Of a stretch of 64,000 nt of DNA, positions 19,258 to 28,333 are shown one piece after another; positions within the stretch are counted from its first letter, which is position 1, and every line of letters begins with the position of its first letter. A model generated the notes under the pieces. That model worked only from the letters and a program-made list of their open reading frames with translations. It was not told where the DNA came from and did no database searches. This DNA is from Prochlorococcus sp. AG-402-K14. Its GTDB lineage: Bacteria; Cyanobacteriota; Cyanobacteriia; PCC-6307; Cyanobiaceae. Location: positions 1-64,000 of the forward strand of contig QCIG01000002.1 in the NCBI GenBank assembly GCA_003216815.1, written 5' to 3'. The translations under genes and the position numbers were made by a program.

Positions 19258-19395
19258 TTAGACGGTTAAACGTGCTCTTCCTCGTTTCCTTCTTCCCCTT
19301 ATAACTCTTCTTCCAGTGTGAGATCTCATTCTCACTCTGAAGCCAGAAACTCTTTTTCTTTTTCTACTGGTTCCTCCCAGGGTCCTTTTTGTCAT
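19258..19395 (-). CDS. rpmH: 50S ribosomal protein L34
   Basis: 45 codons. The product begins [19 protein letters not shown] and continues with [21 protein letters not shown], the invariant L34 signature. Highly basic, and the normal length. It is the first gene of the rpmH-rnpA-PH protein-yidC block. Identified by translating the minus strand directly. Confidence 0.97.
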   Translation of the reverse strand: MTKRTLGGTSRKRKRVSGFRVRMRSHTGRRVIRGRRKRGRARLTV

Positions 19396-19442
19396 TTCTC
19401 TTTACGCCGGTATTAGTTAGATACAGAGATTAATTTAACAGT

Positions 19443-20018
19443 TCACTGAACGTCTATATTCCAGGTTCCTAAATATGTTGAGATAGGAATGTCTCCAGCT
19501 TGTTGAGACAAGGCTCTGAATTGAAACATACCTCTTTTTCTTGGATTGAAAATTTTCATTACCACTGCATAGTTATCCTTATTAAAGGGAATTGGTTTGT
19601 CTGGTGAGATTTCAATAAAAGTTTGCTTATCATTTATTTCAATCTGAGATGGGACGCTTTCTAGGCATCTAGTTCTTTCGGTGTAACCTCCAATCTTTAC
19701 TTTACATAGACTTAATTTTTTTGTCTTTATTTTTGCGTCAAAATAATCAGGTACTGCAAGAGTTAATTTGATAATATCTTTTTTTCTTTCTTTTCCTCTG
19801 AGGAAAAAGTAATAAGTAGCTCTATCATTTCTATCAGAGGAGGATTGATAGTATTTAAGTTGCTTATATCCTGGTTCGGGATCCCATTGATATTCAAAAA
19901 AACCTGGAGATGCTGATGATTCTGGAGCTATTGTAGAAGCTCCTATACCAATTAAAAAAGCAGAAAATCCAAAAGAAAAAGCTTTTTTGATGATTGGCAA
20001 AGATTGCTTTTTGAACAT
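19443..20018 (-). CDS. Secreted DUF2808-family protein
   Basis: 191 residues. A signal peptide or anchor spans about 10-36 (hydrophobic run, then APESSASPG). The mature part contains ATYYFFLRGKERKKDIIKL, LCKVKIGGYTERTRCLE and RALSQQAGDIPISTYLGTW, the pattern of the cyanobacterial DUF2808 family. Likely periplasmic or lumenal and of unknown function. Stand-alone minus-strand gene. Confidence 0.75.
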   Translation of the reverse strand: MFKKQSLPIIKKAFSFGFSAFLIGIGASTIAPESSASPGFFEYQWDPEPGYKQLKYYQSSSDRNDRATYYFFLRGKERKKDIIKLTLAVPDYFDAKIKTKKLSLCKVKIGGYTERTRCLESVPSQIEINDKQTFIEISPDKPIPFNKDNYAVVMKIFNPRKRGMFQFRALSQQAGDIPISTYLGTWNIDVQ

Positions 20019-20116
20019 GACTTAAGTTTTTTTAAATATTGATCACTTGAATATTTTCAAGTGTATTTCAGTGAAGTTCATTAAATATAATCGGTTGTTG
20101 GGAAAAAACTTTGGAA

Positions 20117-20494
20117 TTATCGATCTGGACGAAGTTCCTTTGCTTTCCCTAAATAAGGATTTTGTGGAGCTTGCTCATTAGGTAAAGAAACGTAAGCAAG
20201 TAGACGAATACATTTCGATAAGTCACCTCTAACAAACATTTGCTGGCAATCCAAAAGTGCAATTTTTTCCCAGCCTGGTTTTTTTCTAGCTATTGAGGCT
20301 GGGAAACAAGCATCTAAGTCTGCTGTTACTGAGAAAGTAACAGAAATAATTAGATCTGGGATCAAATTATTTCTGGAGACTAGTTCAGCTAGCAAGTCCT
20401 CTACTGCCGAAGTGATTGACTCAACTGTATTTTGTTCACAAGTCGTAGCACCTCTTAATGCACATAGATGATGGAATTCATTTTGAATTCTCAT
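20117..20494 (-). CDS. aroH: Chorismate mutase, AroH type
   Basis: 125 residues, the size of monofunctional AroH-class enzymes. It converts chorismate to prephenate for Phe and Tyr synthesis. The N-terminal LRGATTCEQNTVESI motif holds the active-site Arg. DLIISVTFSVTADLDACFPA and the C-terminal CIRLLAYV region contribute further conserved active-site positions. The gene begins 3 nt after the sppA stop on the same strand, so the two are likely co-transcribed. Confidence 0.93.
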   Translation of the reverse strand: MRIQNEFHHLCALRGATTCEQNTVESITSAVEDLLAELVSRNNLIPDLIISVTFSVTADLDACFPASIARKKPGWEKIALLDCQQMFVRGDLSKCIRLLAYVSLPNEQAPQNPYLGKAKELRPDR

Positions 20495-20497
20495 GGC

Positions 20498-21307
20498 TTA
20501 AGGCTTATACAACCAAAGAATTTCTCCATTTCCACCAAATTCTAAAATTAATGAATTTAAAAGATTATGAATTAATTTCCCTCCTGGTAAAAGTCCTAAA
20601 AATTTCTTTTTGGTTTTACCAAAGGTAATTGGTTTTGTTTTTTCATCTAGTTGTGCAATTTTTATAGCAAGTGATTTTGCATCATTTTCATCACCAATTT
20701 CATCCACCAGCCCGAACTCTTTAGCTTGCTCTCCAGTGAAAACTCTTCCATCTGCAAAGGTCTTAACAACTTCAGGCGTTAAATTTCTTCCTTTTGCAAC
20801 TGCTGAAACAAATTGTTCATAGCTGCTGTCAATCAATGATTGAAGAAGCACTCTTTCTTCATTTGATAAGGGTCGATCAGGAGAAAGTATGTCTTTGTAA
20901 AGTCCACTTTTTACAGTCTCAAATTTAATACCTATTTTCTCTAGCAATTTTGATAGATTGTTTCCTCTTAAAATCACTCCAATAGACCCTGTTATTGTTC
21001 CAGGGTTGGCAACAATTTTTTCAGCTCCTACGCCTATATAGACCCCGCCGGAGGCTGAAATATTGCCAAAACTAGCTACAACATGACAACCTTTCTCTCT
21101 TAGCCTCAAGAGAGCACTATGAATCTCTTGACTATCACCAACTGTTCCTCCAGGGCTATCTATGCGAAGCAATAGGGCTGGGAACTCTCTTTCTTCAATT
21201 TGCTTTAATGCTTTGAGAACATTTTTTCGAGTTTCTGCATTGATAGGACCTTCAATACAGATGCGTGCCATCCTTTTTTTGGATTTACGGCTCAAGGGCC
21301 AAATCAT
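20498..21307 (-). CDS. sppA: Signal peptide peptidase SppA, short form
   Basis: 269 residues, like the single-domain Bacillus-type SppA. It is predicted to cut released signal peptides or, in cyanobacteria, light-harvesting proteins. The serine nucleophile lies in ISASGG (about Ser86). The general-base lysine region is VKSGLYKDI (about 132-140). LLRIDSPGGTVGDSQE is also conserved. The start MIWPLSRKSKKRMARI resembles homologues; ATG at 21271 is an alternative. Divergent from the EamA gene with a gap of about 50 nt. Confidence 0.93.
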   Translation of the reverse strand: MIWPLSRKSKKRMARICIEGPINAETRKNVLKALKQIEEREFPALLLRIDSPGGTVGDSQEIHSALLRLREKGCHVVASFGNISASGGVYIGVGAEKIVANPGTITGSIGVILRGNNLSKLLEKIGIKFETVKSGLYKDILSPDRPLSNEERVLLQSLIDSSYEQFVSAVAKGRNLTPEVVKTFADGRVFTGEQAKEFGLVDEIGDENDAKSLAIKIAQLDEKTKPITFGKTKKKFLGLLPGGKLIHNLLNSLILEFGGNGEILWLYKP

Positions 21308-21360
21308 TCAAATTTTGCATAACTTTATTGATCTTAAAAAGGAGATTGCTTTCTGACCTT

Positions 21361-22311
21361 ATGTTTGTCATTTGGAATTGGTTTTTGATGATTTTGCCAT
21401 TTGCTCTTTGGGGAACCTCCATGGCAGCTATGGCACCTTTAGTTAATGCTGCGGGACCTGAGATCGTTGCCTCACTAAGGCTTTTGCCTGCTGGTCTAGT
21501 CGTTTTAGCTTCTGTACCTTTTTTGAAAAGAAGTTGGAATATTTCAAAAGATGATTTGCTGTGGTTTTTTGTATTTACTCTTATTGATGGAACGTTATTT
21601 CAGATTTTTCTAGCGAAAGGTTTAATGGAGACAGGAGCAGGATTGGGATCCGTTCTTATAGATTCTCAACCTTTGATGGTTGCTTTATTGGCAAGAATTT
21701 TATTTGGAGATGCAATAAATCCAATTGGATGGATTGGATTGGTTCTTGGCTTTGTAGGAATAGTTTGTCTTGGAGTTCCAACTGAATTACTTGGAAATTG
21801 GTTTTTGCTTGGCAAATTTGAATCAGGAAGTAATTTTCTAAGTCATGGTGAAGTTTGGATGATATGTGCTGCAACTTCTATGGCTTTAGGAACTGTTCTT
21901 ATTAGATTCGCTTGCAAAAACAGTGATCCTGTCGCAGTAACAGGATGGCATATGGTTTTAGGCAGTATTCCTCTCCTCGTTTGGCATCTATTTGATAAAA
22001 ATTGGCCTTTATTCCCAGAATGGTCTGCTTTTGAATGGACTTTGATGTCTTATTCAAGTTTATTTGGTAGCGCGCTGGCTTATGGATTGTTTTTTTGGTT
22101 TGCAAGCCGTAAAGAATTAACAAGTTTTAGTACCCTTGCATTTTTAACACCTGTATTTGCTTTGATTACAGGTGGAATTTGGTTAGGTGAGAGACTATTT
22201 TTTCTGCAGTGGATTGGAGTCGTTTTGGTTTTGGTTTCCGTATTATTTGTAAGTCAAAGAGGAAGATTTTGGGGAGGTAAAAGCAATAATGAATTAATAA
22301 AAGAGGTTTAA
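21361..22311 (+). CDS. EamA/DMT family transporter
   Basis: 316 residues and about ten predicted helices in two repeats, the drug/metabolite transporter layout. The first repeat opens with LPFALWGTSMAAMAPLV. The second contains MALGTVLIRFACKNSDPVAVTGW and a YSSLFGSALAYGLFFWF helix. Substrate unknown; possible metabolite exporter. The start at 21361 is chosen because an upstream in-frame extension to 21265 overlaps sppA and lacks family character. The downstream glycosyltransferase begins 5 nt after the stop. Confidence 0.88.
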   Translation: MFVIWNWFLMILPFALWGTSMAAMAPLVNAAGPEIVASLRLLPAGLVVLASVPFLKRSWNISKDDLLWFFVFTLIDGTLFQIFLAKGLMETGAGLGSVLIDSQPLMVALLARILFGDAINPIGWIGLVLGFVGIVCLGVPTELLGNWFLLGKFESGSNFLSHGEVWMICAATSMALGTVLIRFACKNSDPVAVTGWHMVLGSIPLLVWHLFDKNWPLFPEWSAFEWTLMSYSSLFGSALAYGLFFWFASRKELTSFSTLAFLTPVFALITGGIWLGERLFFLQWIGVVLVLVSVLFVSQRGRFWGGKSNNELIKEV

Positions 22312-22316
22312 TAAAA

Positions 22317-23426
22317 TTGAAAAATAAGCAATTAAAACTTATTCTTGTAAGTACACCCATAGGTTATTTAGGAAGTGGAAGAGGTGGAGGGGTTGAACTT
22401 ACTATTATTTCTCTCATAAAAGGATTAATTTTATTAGGACATAAAATTATTTTGGTTGCACCAGAAGGATCAAAAGTACCCTTTGAAAGTAAAAATCTTG
22501 AAATAATATTGGTTGGTGGAATTGATCAACCGAGTTGGCAGCATCAAAAGGAAACAGATCCGGTTATTATTCCATTTAAAAGTGTTTTGCCTAAATTATG
22601 GGAAATTGTTATTGATTTAGTCAATCAATCTGATGCAGTTATAAACTTTTCATATGATTGGCTTCCATTATGGTTAACTAAAATTCAAGGAAATAAAATA
22701 TTTCATCTGATTAGTATGGGAGCTGAATCATTAGTAATGAAAGAAACTATTAGTGAAATAGCACAATTATTTCCTTCCCAGTTAGCTTTTCATTCAAGAA
22801 GACAATCAAAAGACTATTTTTTAAACCAAGACCCAATTATTGTTGGAAATGGTTTTGATATTGAAAATTATTTTTTTAATGATAATGATAATGGACCATT
22901 AGGTTGGGCTGGAAGAATTGCACCAGAAAAAGGATTAGAAGATGCAGTAAAAGTAGCAAGTGAATTAGGAGAAAAATTATTAGTTTGGGGAGTCATTGAA
23001 GATAAAGAATATGCATCAAGAATTGAATATACTTTCAAAAAAGATATTATTGAGTGGAAAGGCTTTCTTCCGACAAACCAATTTCAAAAGCAACTAGGAA
23101 AATGCAGAGCTTTTATAAACACCCCTAAATGGAATGAAGCTTACGGTAATGTTGTTGTCGAGGCTATGGCTTGTGGTGTTCCTGTAATCGCATACGATCT
23201 TGGAGGTCCTGGTGAATTGATTGAAGATGGATTCAATGGCTTTTTGGTTAAGCCAAATGACATTGATGCAATGATAGAAGCAACAAGATCAGTCTCGAAA
23301 ATCAAAAGAAGAGATTGTAGGGATTGGTTTGAGAAAAAAGCATCTAATAAAGTTTTTGCTGAAAGAGTTGAGAATTGGATTAATAGAGGCTTAAATAAGA
23401 ATTTATCTACAAATTTACAAGATTAA
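22317..23426 (+). CDS. Family 4 glycosyltransferase
   Basis: 369-residue GT-B enzyme. The N-terminal donor/acceptor loop is GYLGSGRGGGVELTIISL. The C-terminal lobe begins LGWAGRIAPEKGLEDAV and carries the EX7E motif in EAYGNVVVEAMACGVPVIA, then GGPGELIEDGFNGFLV. These are GT4 hallmarks. Probably TTG-initiated at 22317, with a purine-rich AAGAGG a few nt upstream. It sits between the EamA transporter and an ArnT-like transferase, all apparently one transcript; donor and acceptor unknown. Confidence 0.88.
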   Translation: MKNKQLKLILVSTPIGYLGSGRGGGVELTIISLIKGLILLGHKIILVAPEGSKVPFESKNLEIILVGGIDQPSWQHQKETDPVIIPFKSVLPKLWEIVIDLVNQSDAVINFSYDWLPLWLTKIQGNKIFHLISMGAESLVMKETISEIAQLFPSQLAFHSRRQSKDYFLNQDPIIVGNGFDIENYFFNDNDNGPLGWAGRIAPEKGLEDAVKVASELGEKLLVWGVIEDKEYASRIEYTFKKDIIEWKGFLPTNQFQKQLGKCRAFINTPKWNEAYGNVVVEAMACGVPVIAYDLGGPGELIEDGFNGFLVKPNDIDAMIEATRSVSKIKRRDCRDWFEKKASNKVFAERVENWINRGLNKNLSTNLQD

Positions 23427-25265
23427 TTGAAAAGTTTAACAAAGTCATTTTCTCTAACTTTTCAACAAAGAAGACGAGGTCTCCTTTGCATTTTATTTAT
23501 CGGATTTATAATTTTTGTTTGGCAATTAGGATCAACCGGCTTAGTTGATGAGACTCCTCCTTTGTTCGCTTCAGCTAGCAGAGCAATGACTGAAACAGGG
23601 AATTGGTTGACACCTCAAGTTAATGGATTACCTCGTTTTGATAAGCCTCCTTTGGTTTATTGGTTAATGGGGATAGGTTTTTCAATTCCAGGCAATGTTT
23701 TTTGGGATCCTCTTGGAACCTGGGCTGCCAGACTTCCTTCTGCCTTGTCAACTATTTTTTTAATGCTTGTGATTGGGGACACGATCATGAGATATCCCCC
23801 GGAAGAGAATCATTTCACACGAAGAACGGCAATTATTTCTGTATTGGCATTTGCTTTTTCGCCTTTAGTAATTATTTGGGGAAGAATTGCTGTAAGTGAT
23901 GCATTGCTTTGCAGCACTGTTGGGGTTTGCTTGCTTCTTAAATGGAGAAGATATGCCAATCCAGAGGGAGAAAATTGGTGGTCATCTTGGATTTTTTTGT
24001 CATTAGCAGTTTTAACTAAAGGTCCTGTTGCTTTGGTTTTGTCTGGGTTAACAATCTTCTTTTTTGCTTTATTTCAAAATGACTTTTTTAGAATATTAAA
24101 ATTATTAAAAATAATCCCAGGTTTGTTTATTGTTTTTTTGATTAGTTTTCCATGGTATTTACTTGAATTATTAATTGAGGGTAAACCCTTTTTAGAAAGT
24201 TTTTTTGGTTATCACAATTTTCAGAGATTCACCTCAGTAGTAAATTCACATGGTGAACCTTGGTGGTATTTTTTAATAGTATTATGTATTGCTTCTTTTC
24301 CTTTTACCCCATTTTTACTAATAAGTATCAGGAATAATTTTTGCAATATATTTAAATGGAATAGAAGGGTCATAAAAAAACCAGATAAGTCTTTATTTGA
24401 GTTTTCATTCTTTTGGTTGATTTCTGTATTTATCTTTTTTACTATTTCAGCTACAAAGTTACCCAGTTACTGGCTTCCTGCTATTCCTCCCGCATCAATT
24501 TTAATATCTTTTTCTTTAACAAATAATGTTAAGGAGGCTTTTTTAAAATCCTTAGCATGGAAACTTACAATCTTTGTTTCAATCTTTTTTTCTATAATTT
24601 TCTTATCTGCAGAACTATGGATTGATCTTCTTGATGATCCTGAGATGCCAAATTTTTCAGAAGAATTAATTAAGAGTTTTTTAATTTATAAAACTGGATT
24701 TATTTTTCTTTTAATTGCTTTTCTAGGAATTATTTTTTCTTCTAGCAAAATATATGGAAAGCTGTTGATTTTGCAGGCTCCCTTATTTTTATCACACTTT
24801 CTTATTGTGCTACCAACTTTTGATTTGGCAGATAGATTAAGACAGCTTCCTTTAAGGCAGGCCTCTGAGCTTCTTATAAATTCAAAGAATATTAACGAAC
24901 CTTTGGTAATGGTTGGAGCTATGAAACCTTCTGTACATTTTTATACCAACAATGTGATTGTTTTTGAAGGTCGATCTAAAAATGCTTTGGTAAATGTATC
25001 AGATCGACTTAAAAATGAGAGTCGTAGAGGTTGGGAAGGAAGACCTATACATGGATCAAATAGCTCTAAAACTACTCTTTTAGTTATTGATAAAAGATCT
25101 ATTGAAAAACCTTATTGGCAAGGGCTAAATCAAAAAGTTTTAGGAGAATTTGGTGTATATAGTGTGTGGAGGCTGAATAGGGAAGATCTTGACAAAAGAG
25201 CTAAATCATTGAAAAAAGAAGGAGTTATGAGTACATGGAAAAAACCAAGGCCAGAAAGATTTTAA
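23427..25265 (+). CDS. ArnT-like (GT39/GT83) integral membrane glycosyltransferase
   Basis: 612 residues and about twelve helices. The catalytic extracytoplasmic loop has VDETPPLFASASRAM and GLPRFDKPPLVYWLMG, the pattern of ArnT/PMT-type enzymes that use polyprenyl-phosphate sugars. ATKLPSYWLPAIPPASIL is another family segment. The soluble C-terminus (about 470-612) is polar and periplasmic in ArnT. The TTG start directly abuts the stop of the GT4 gene. Likely modifies lipid A-like or surface glycan; donor unknown. Confidence 0.88.
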   Translation: MKSLTKSFSLTFQQRRRGLLCILFIGFIIFVWQLGSTGLVDETPPLFASASRAMTETGNWLTPQVNGLPRFDKPPLVYWLMGIGFSIPGNVFWDPLGTWAARLPSALSTIFLMLVIGDTIMRYPPEENHFTRRTAIISVLAFAFSPLVIIWGRIAVSDALLCSTVGVCLLLKWRRYANPEGENWWSSWIFLSLAVLTKGPVALVLSGLTIFFFALFQNDFFRILKLLKIIPGLFIVFLISFPWYLLELLIEGKPFLESFFGYHNFQRFTSVVNSHGEPWWYFLIVLCIASFPFTPFLLISIRNNFCNIFKWNRRVIKKPDKSLFEFSFFWLISVFIFFTISATKLPSYWLPAIPPASILISFSLTNNVKEAFLKSLAWKLTIFVSIFFSIIFLSAELWIDLLDDPEMPNFSEELIKSFLIYKTGFIFLLIAFLGIIFSSSKIYGKLLILQAPLFLSHFLIVLPTFDLADRLRQLPLRQASELLINSKNINEPLVMVGAMKPSVHFYTNNVIVFEGRSKNALVNVSDRLKNESRRGWEGRPIHGSNSSKTTLLVIDKRSIEKPYWQGLNQKVLGEFGVYSVWRLNREDLDKRAKSLKKEGVMSTWKKPRPERF

Positions 25266-25282
25266 AAAAAATCTAAAATTAT

Positions 25283-25522
25283 CTATTGAAGAGAATTAAT
25301 TAAATCTTGTTTGCTACATTTTTCTGGAATAATTACAATACCTAAATCATCCTGAAGCCTTTTTAAATCAATTACTGAGTCTTCAGCTATAGAGCTTATA
25401 ACATCCTCAAGACTTGATCCCATATCATCTGCCATCTCCATAAGCATGCGTAAAGTCTCATCTTTTAAAGAGAGGTTTACGCTTATTGAAATGTTTTGAT
25501 CCGAGCAATTATTTGAGTTCAT
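25283..25522 (-). CDS. Small acidic protein, ribbon-helix-helix-like
   Basis: 79 residues. The N-terminal part (ISISVNLSLKDETLRMLMEM) reads like a beta strand followed by a helix, as in ribbon-helix-helix DNA-binding or CopG-like proteins. The remainder is an acidic helix and a short tail. No family assignment is firm. It converges on the ArnT-like gene with a 17-nt gap. Confidence 0.5.
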   Translation of the reverse strand: MNSNNCSDQNISISVNLSLKDETLRMLMEMADDMGSSLEDVISSIAEDSVIDLKRLQDDLGIVIIPEKCSKQDLINSLQ

Positions 25523-25644
25523 AAAGAAAACATTAAGATATCGTCGGCCTTTTTTGGGCTAATTTTTAAAAAAGCTTTAGAAAATGACTTTTTTGAGAAT
25601 GTTTTGAAATTATTTTTTCCAGTTTGTTAGACACCATCACGGTT

Positions 25645-25682
25645 ACAAAAAAAACCTTCCTAGGTAATTACCTAGGAAGGTT
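25645..25682 (-). terminator. Strong rho-independent terminator after isiB
   Basis: A perfect 30-nt palindrome (25653-25682, arm AACCTTCCTAGGTAA) is followed on the minus strand by a run of eight T. It lies about 20 nt past the flavodoxin stop. Confidence 0.9.
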
Positions 25683-25703
25683 AATCAAGTTTAATTTCTA
25701 GGT

Positions 25704-26219
25704 CTAGAACATTTCACCCTTTAATTTTTCAGCCCATCCTGCAAGTCTTTCATCAGTCATGTCTGATTCACTATCTTCGTCTAGTGGTAAGCCGCAGAAC
25801 TGTTCTCCAACTACACTTTTTGACTCGTCAAAAGTGTAATCAGCTTTTGCAACGTATCCAACCATTGAAGCACCAGCTTGTTGGAAGTATCTATGAAGTT
25901 CTTCCATTGCATCGCAATAGTTTTCGGTATAAGTAGAAGAATCACCTAGACCAAAAATAGCAACTTTCTTACCACTGAGATTTAGTTCTCCAATGTCTTC
26001 AAGGATTGAGTCCCATGCTGTTCCTGATCTCTCAGAGTCAGCACCAGTGTTCCATGTTGGGATTCCACAAATAACCCCATCATGTCCACTTAATTCACTA
26101 AGGTCATCGACATCTGAAATATCCTTTGGAGCTTCAGCAGAGTCAAGTAAGCCGTGCAGCCGTTCAGCTATATCTTCGGTTTTACCTGTTGTTGTAGCGA
26201 AGTAGATTCCTACAGTCAT
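25704..26219 (-). CDS. isiB: Flavodoxin
   Basis: 171 residues from MTVGIYFATTTGKTEDIAERL (ATG at 26219); a longer frame from 26330 lacks family sequence. The FMN phosphate loop is ATTTGKTED. Two isoalloxazine loops follow at PTWNTGADSERSG and GLGDSSTYTENYCDA. This is a long-chain flavodoxin that replaces ferredoxin as a PSI electron acceptor under iron stress. It is monocistronic with a strong terminator; iron regulation is expected from the family, but I found no clear Fur box. Confidence 0.96.
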   Translation of the reverse strand: MTVGIYFATTTGKTEDIAERLHGLLDSAEAPKDISDVDDLSELSGHDGVICGIPTWNTGADSERSGTAWDSILEDIGELNLSGKKVAIFGLGDSSTYTENYCDAMEELHRYFQQAGASMVGYVAKADYTFDESKSVVGEQFCGLPLDEDSESDMTDERLAGWAEKLKGEMF

Positions 26220-26678
26220 GGAGCAATTTAAAATCAATGATATTTTAAAGCAGCTTTGCACATTTAGAGTGAATTTGGTTTTTTTTAAATTTTCTTGTCT
26301 ATTGAATATTGATTTTTGATACATAAACAAGTCAATATAGTTTGTTTTTCTTTTAAAGATATTAAATTCTAATCTTGATTTTCATGATCACTCTCATCCT
26401 TAAATCAAAGCTATCAAAGGGTTTGTAGAGAAAATGATTCGGAAAGATTGCTTTAAAAAATAAAACTCTACCTATTTTCAAAAAAATAAAGAGTAAATTT
26501 TTAAAATTCAGCCAAAATATATCTTTTTAAAGATCTTTATCTGAAAACATTTCTCTTAAGTAGATTCTCGTCTTTTAGGTTTTTCTTTAGTTATACAGTC
26601 TTTCTTTATGTGGCTTGAATAAGCCATAAATTAATTTTTTTGAATAGTTCTATCTTTAAACTTGAAACTTAAATCAAT
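26220..26678. other. AT-rich intergenic region upstream of isiB
   Basis: 459 nt with no convincing ORF. It should contain the isiB promoter on the minus strand. No hairpin with a T-run or recognisable Fur-type palindrome was found. A small RNA cannot be excluded. Confidence 0.4.
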
Positions 26679-27113
26679 TTACAAGGTTGGTCCCATCAAG
26701 CCGAATCCACTTTGAAGTCCAAAGGAAATTATGACAAACGTACTTATAGCCAAACCAATCAAAATAGAGCTATAGAGCCTGTTTACCCCATAATCAGATT
26801 CAACAGGATTGAAATCAGCCACTACAAAAGATTTTTTGCTGTATTTGCCTCTATCTTTAAGACCTATTGCTCCCAATGCAGACTGAGGTGTAAGACTGCT
26901 CCCTTCGTCATCAAGAAACCAAGGCATATTGGAATTCTTTGTTGCTGAAGGAGACTGACTGGAGGTTAATGGTGAAGAACTATTGATTCTATTGGAATCT
27001 TCTTTGAAAAATCTTGGAAACATGTATGTATGCCATAGGCCAATAACTGCTGCCCAAGCAATCATGCTTACTCCTGCAAGGCCAAAAAGGATTTCTTTGA
27101 AACCAAATTCCAT
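26679..27113 (-). CDS. Two-helix membrane protein, unknown
   Basis: 144 residues with a hydrophobic helix near the N-terminus (about 8-28) and another near the C-terminus (about 115-137). A 75-residue hydrophilic loop rich in Ser and Pro lies between. The loop contains MPWFLDDEGSSLTPQSALGAIG. No known family recognised. Divergent from the PsbF-like gene, so a role in photosynthetic membranes is possible but unproven. Confidence 0.6.
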   Translation of the reverse strand: MEFGFKEILFGLAGVSMIAWAAVIGLWHTYMFPRFFKEDSNRINSSSPLTSSQSPSATKNSNMPWFLDDEGSSLTPQSALGAIGLKDRGKYSKKSFVVADFNPVESDYGVNRLYSSILIGLAISTFVIISFGLQSGFGLMGPTL

Positions 27114-27308
27114 AAGTAAAAATCAATAATTTATATGCCTGCCATAAGGCAATAAAACCAGCTTATCAGAAGTAAAGCTAGAGGCATAAGGGAGTCTTTA
27201 AAGCTTCTGAAATTGGATTAATTTGTTACAGAATCCTTAGGGTCTTCTTCTCGATCAGCCTTTTTGGCTCTCGTATGCCAGGATTTGTTGCATAAATATC
27301 CTAGATGG

Positions 27309-27602
27309 ATGAACACACTTAAATTATTACTGGTCCTATCTCCAGTTATTTTTACTCTTGCCTTTGCTGACTATTGGTTGCGTAGGTGGGGGGTATTTGT
27401 TTGGGATAATGGTCCTACTATTAAAAACGAGCAAGTTTGGGAAGATACTGCAATCGTTGCTGATAAAGGAAGACCTCAAGGTGGATACCCAGTTTTTACT
27501 GTTAGAACTTTGGCGGTGAACGCATTGGGAATTCCAACAGTGTTTTTCCTTGGTGCAATATTTGCAATGCAATTCATACGCCGCGGTGTGATAAACGCAT
27601 AA
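27309..27602 (+). CDS. PsbF-like (cytochrome b559 beta) protein lacking the heme-ligand histidine
   Basis: 97 residues. The C-terminal 36 residues closely match Psb[20 protein letters not shown] then [14 protein letters not shown]. The PsbF heme ligand His in LAVHTLG is Asn here (LAVNALG), so heme binding as in cytochrome b559 is not expected. An additional N-terminal hydrophobic helix and a polar loop (about 60 residues) are absent from true PsbF. This looks like a diverged PsbF homologue repurposed in the thylakoid membrane. ATG at 27309 chosen; a TTG-started extension to 27264 is unconvincing. A weak terminator follows. Confidence 0.75.
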   Translation: MNTLKLLLVLSPVIFTLAFADYWLRRWGVFVWDNGPTIKNEQVWEDTAIVADKGRPQGGYPVFTVRTLAVNALGIPTVFFLGAIFAMQFIRRGVINA

Positions 27603-27622
27603 TAAAAAAAAATAAAAAAAAT

Positions 27623-27656
27623 AAAAAAGGCTTCTCATGTGAATGGGCCTTTTTTT
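27623..27656 (+). terminator. Probable terminator after the PsbF-like gene
   Basis: An 8-bp stem (AAAAAGGC with GCCTTTTT) with a long loop, running into T residues, begins about 20 nt past the stop codon. Confidence 0.55.
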
Positions 27657-27767
27657 ATTGAAAGAAATATATAACTTATAATTTCTATTGATAATTTTTA
27701 AATTATATATTTCTTTAATCAAAAACAACTATTACAGCTTATAATTTTACTAGAAAAAAATCTGTTT

Positions 27768-28289
27768 ATGGAAAATCAAGAATCAAATCTGAATGGAAAT
27801 AATAGCCCCACAGCTGTTTTAGAAAATACTGAACCTGATAAGGTTTCTTCAGGTGAAAAATCAAAAATCGCTAATGCAAAAAAAGTATTTCTAACAGATC
27901 AAAATCAAATCTCATCTATTATTGAGGACGCTTTCCCAAAGGATAAAGCTAATCAGCAACTAGGTATTCCTCAATCTGATACATTTGCATTTGCTAGTCG
28001 TATCTTTTTCTTATGGGTATGGCCCATAGTTTTGCACAATAAAGTTAGAAATTTAATTAGTAATTTGAATTTTGCTCAGCCTTATTCTAATCCTGGAGAA
28101 AATACTTACACAGTAAAAGATACTGAAACTGTCTATACAATGACTAAAGACGCATTCGCAGGAAAAGGAGGAATGAAATTTATGGGAATTAGATTTATGT
28201 CGATTTGGGTTTTCCCTATAGCAATAACTGGAGCAGTAATTGAATTTTTATTCGTAGGACCACTTAAAGGAACCAATCCTTTCGGATAG
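27768..28289 (+). CDS. Two-helix membrane protein, unknown, near PsbF-like gene
   Basis: 173 residues. The first 80 residues are hydrophilic and low in complexity. A hydrophobic helix follows at about 86-100 (RIFFLWVWPIVLHNKV). After a polar loop with ENTYTVKDTETVYTMTKDAF, a second helix runs at about 145-168 (SIWVFPIAITGAVIEFLF). No family recognised. It is co-oriented with the PsbF-like gene but separated by a terminator. It may be a cyanobacteria-specific thylakoid protein. Confidence 0.6.
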   Translation: MENQESNLNGNNSPTAVLENTEPDKVSSGEKSKIANAKKVFLTDQNQISSIIEDAFPKDKANQQLGIPQSDTFAFASRIFFLWVWPIVLHNKVRNLISNLNFAQPYSNPGENTYTVKDTETVYTMTKDAFAGKGGMKFMGIRFMSIWVFPIAITGAVIEFLFVGPLKGTNPFG

Positions 28290-28333
28290 CCCCTAAATTA
28301 ATAATTGGGTGGTAGTTAAAAATAAATATATTT

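Noticed and set aside
21265..21360. Upstream extension of the EamA gene
   Set aside because: It overlaps the sppA 5' end and lacks transporter-like sequence; ATG at 21361 fits the family better.
26220..26330. N-terminal extension of flavodoxin
   Set aside because: Flavodoxins begin at the FMN-binding strand; ATG at 26219 gives the standard length.
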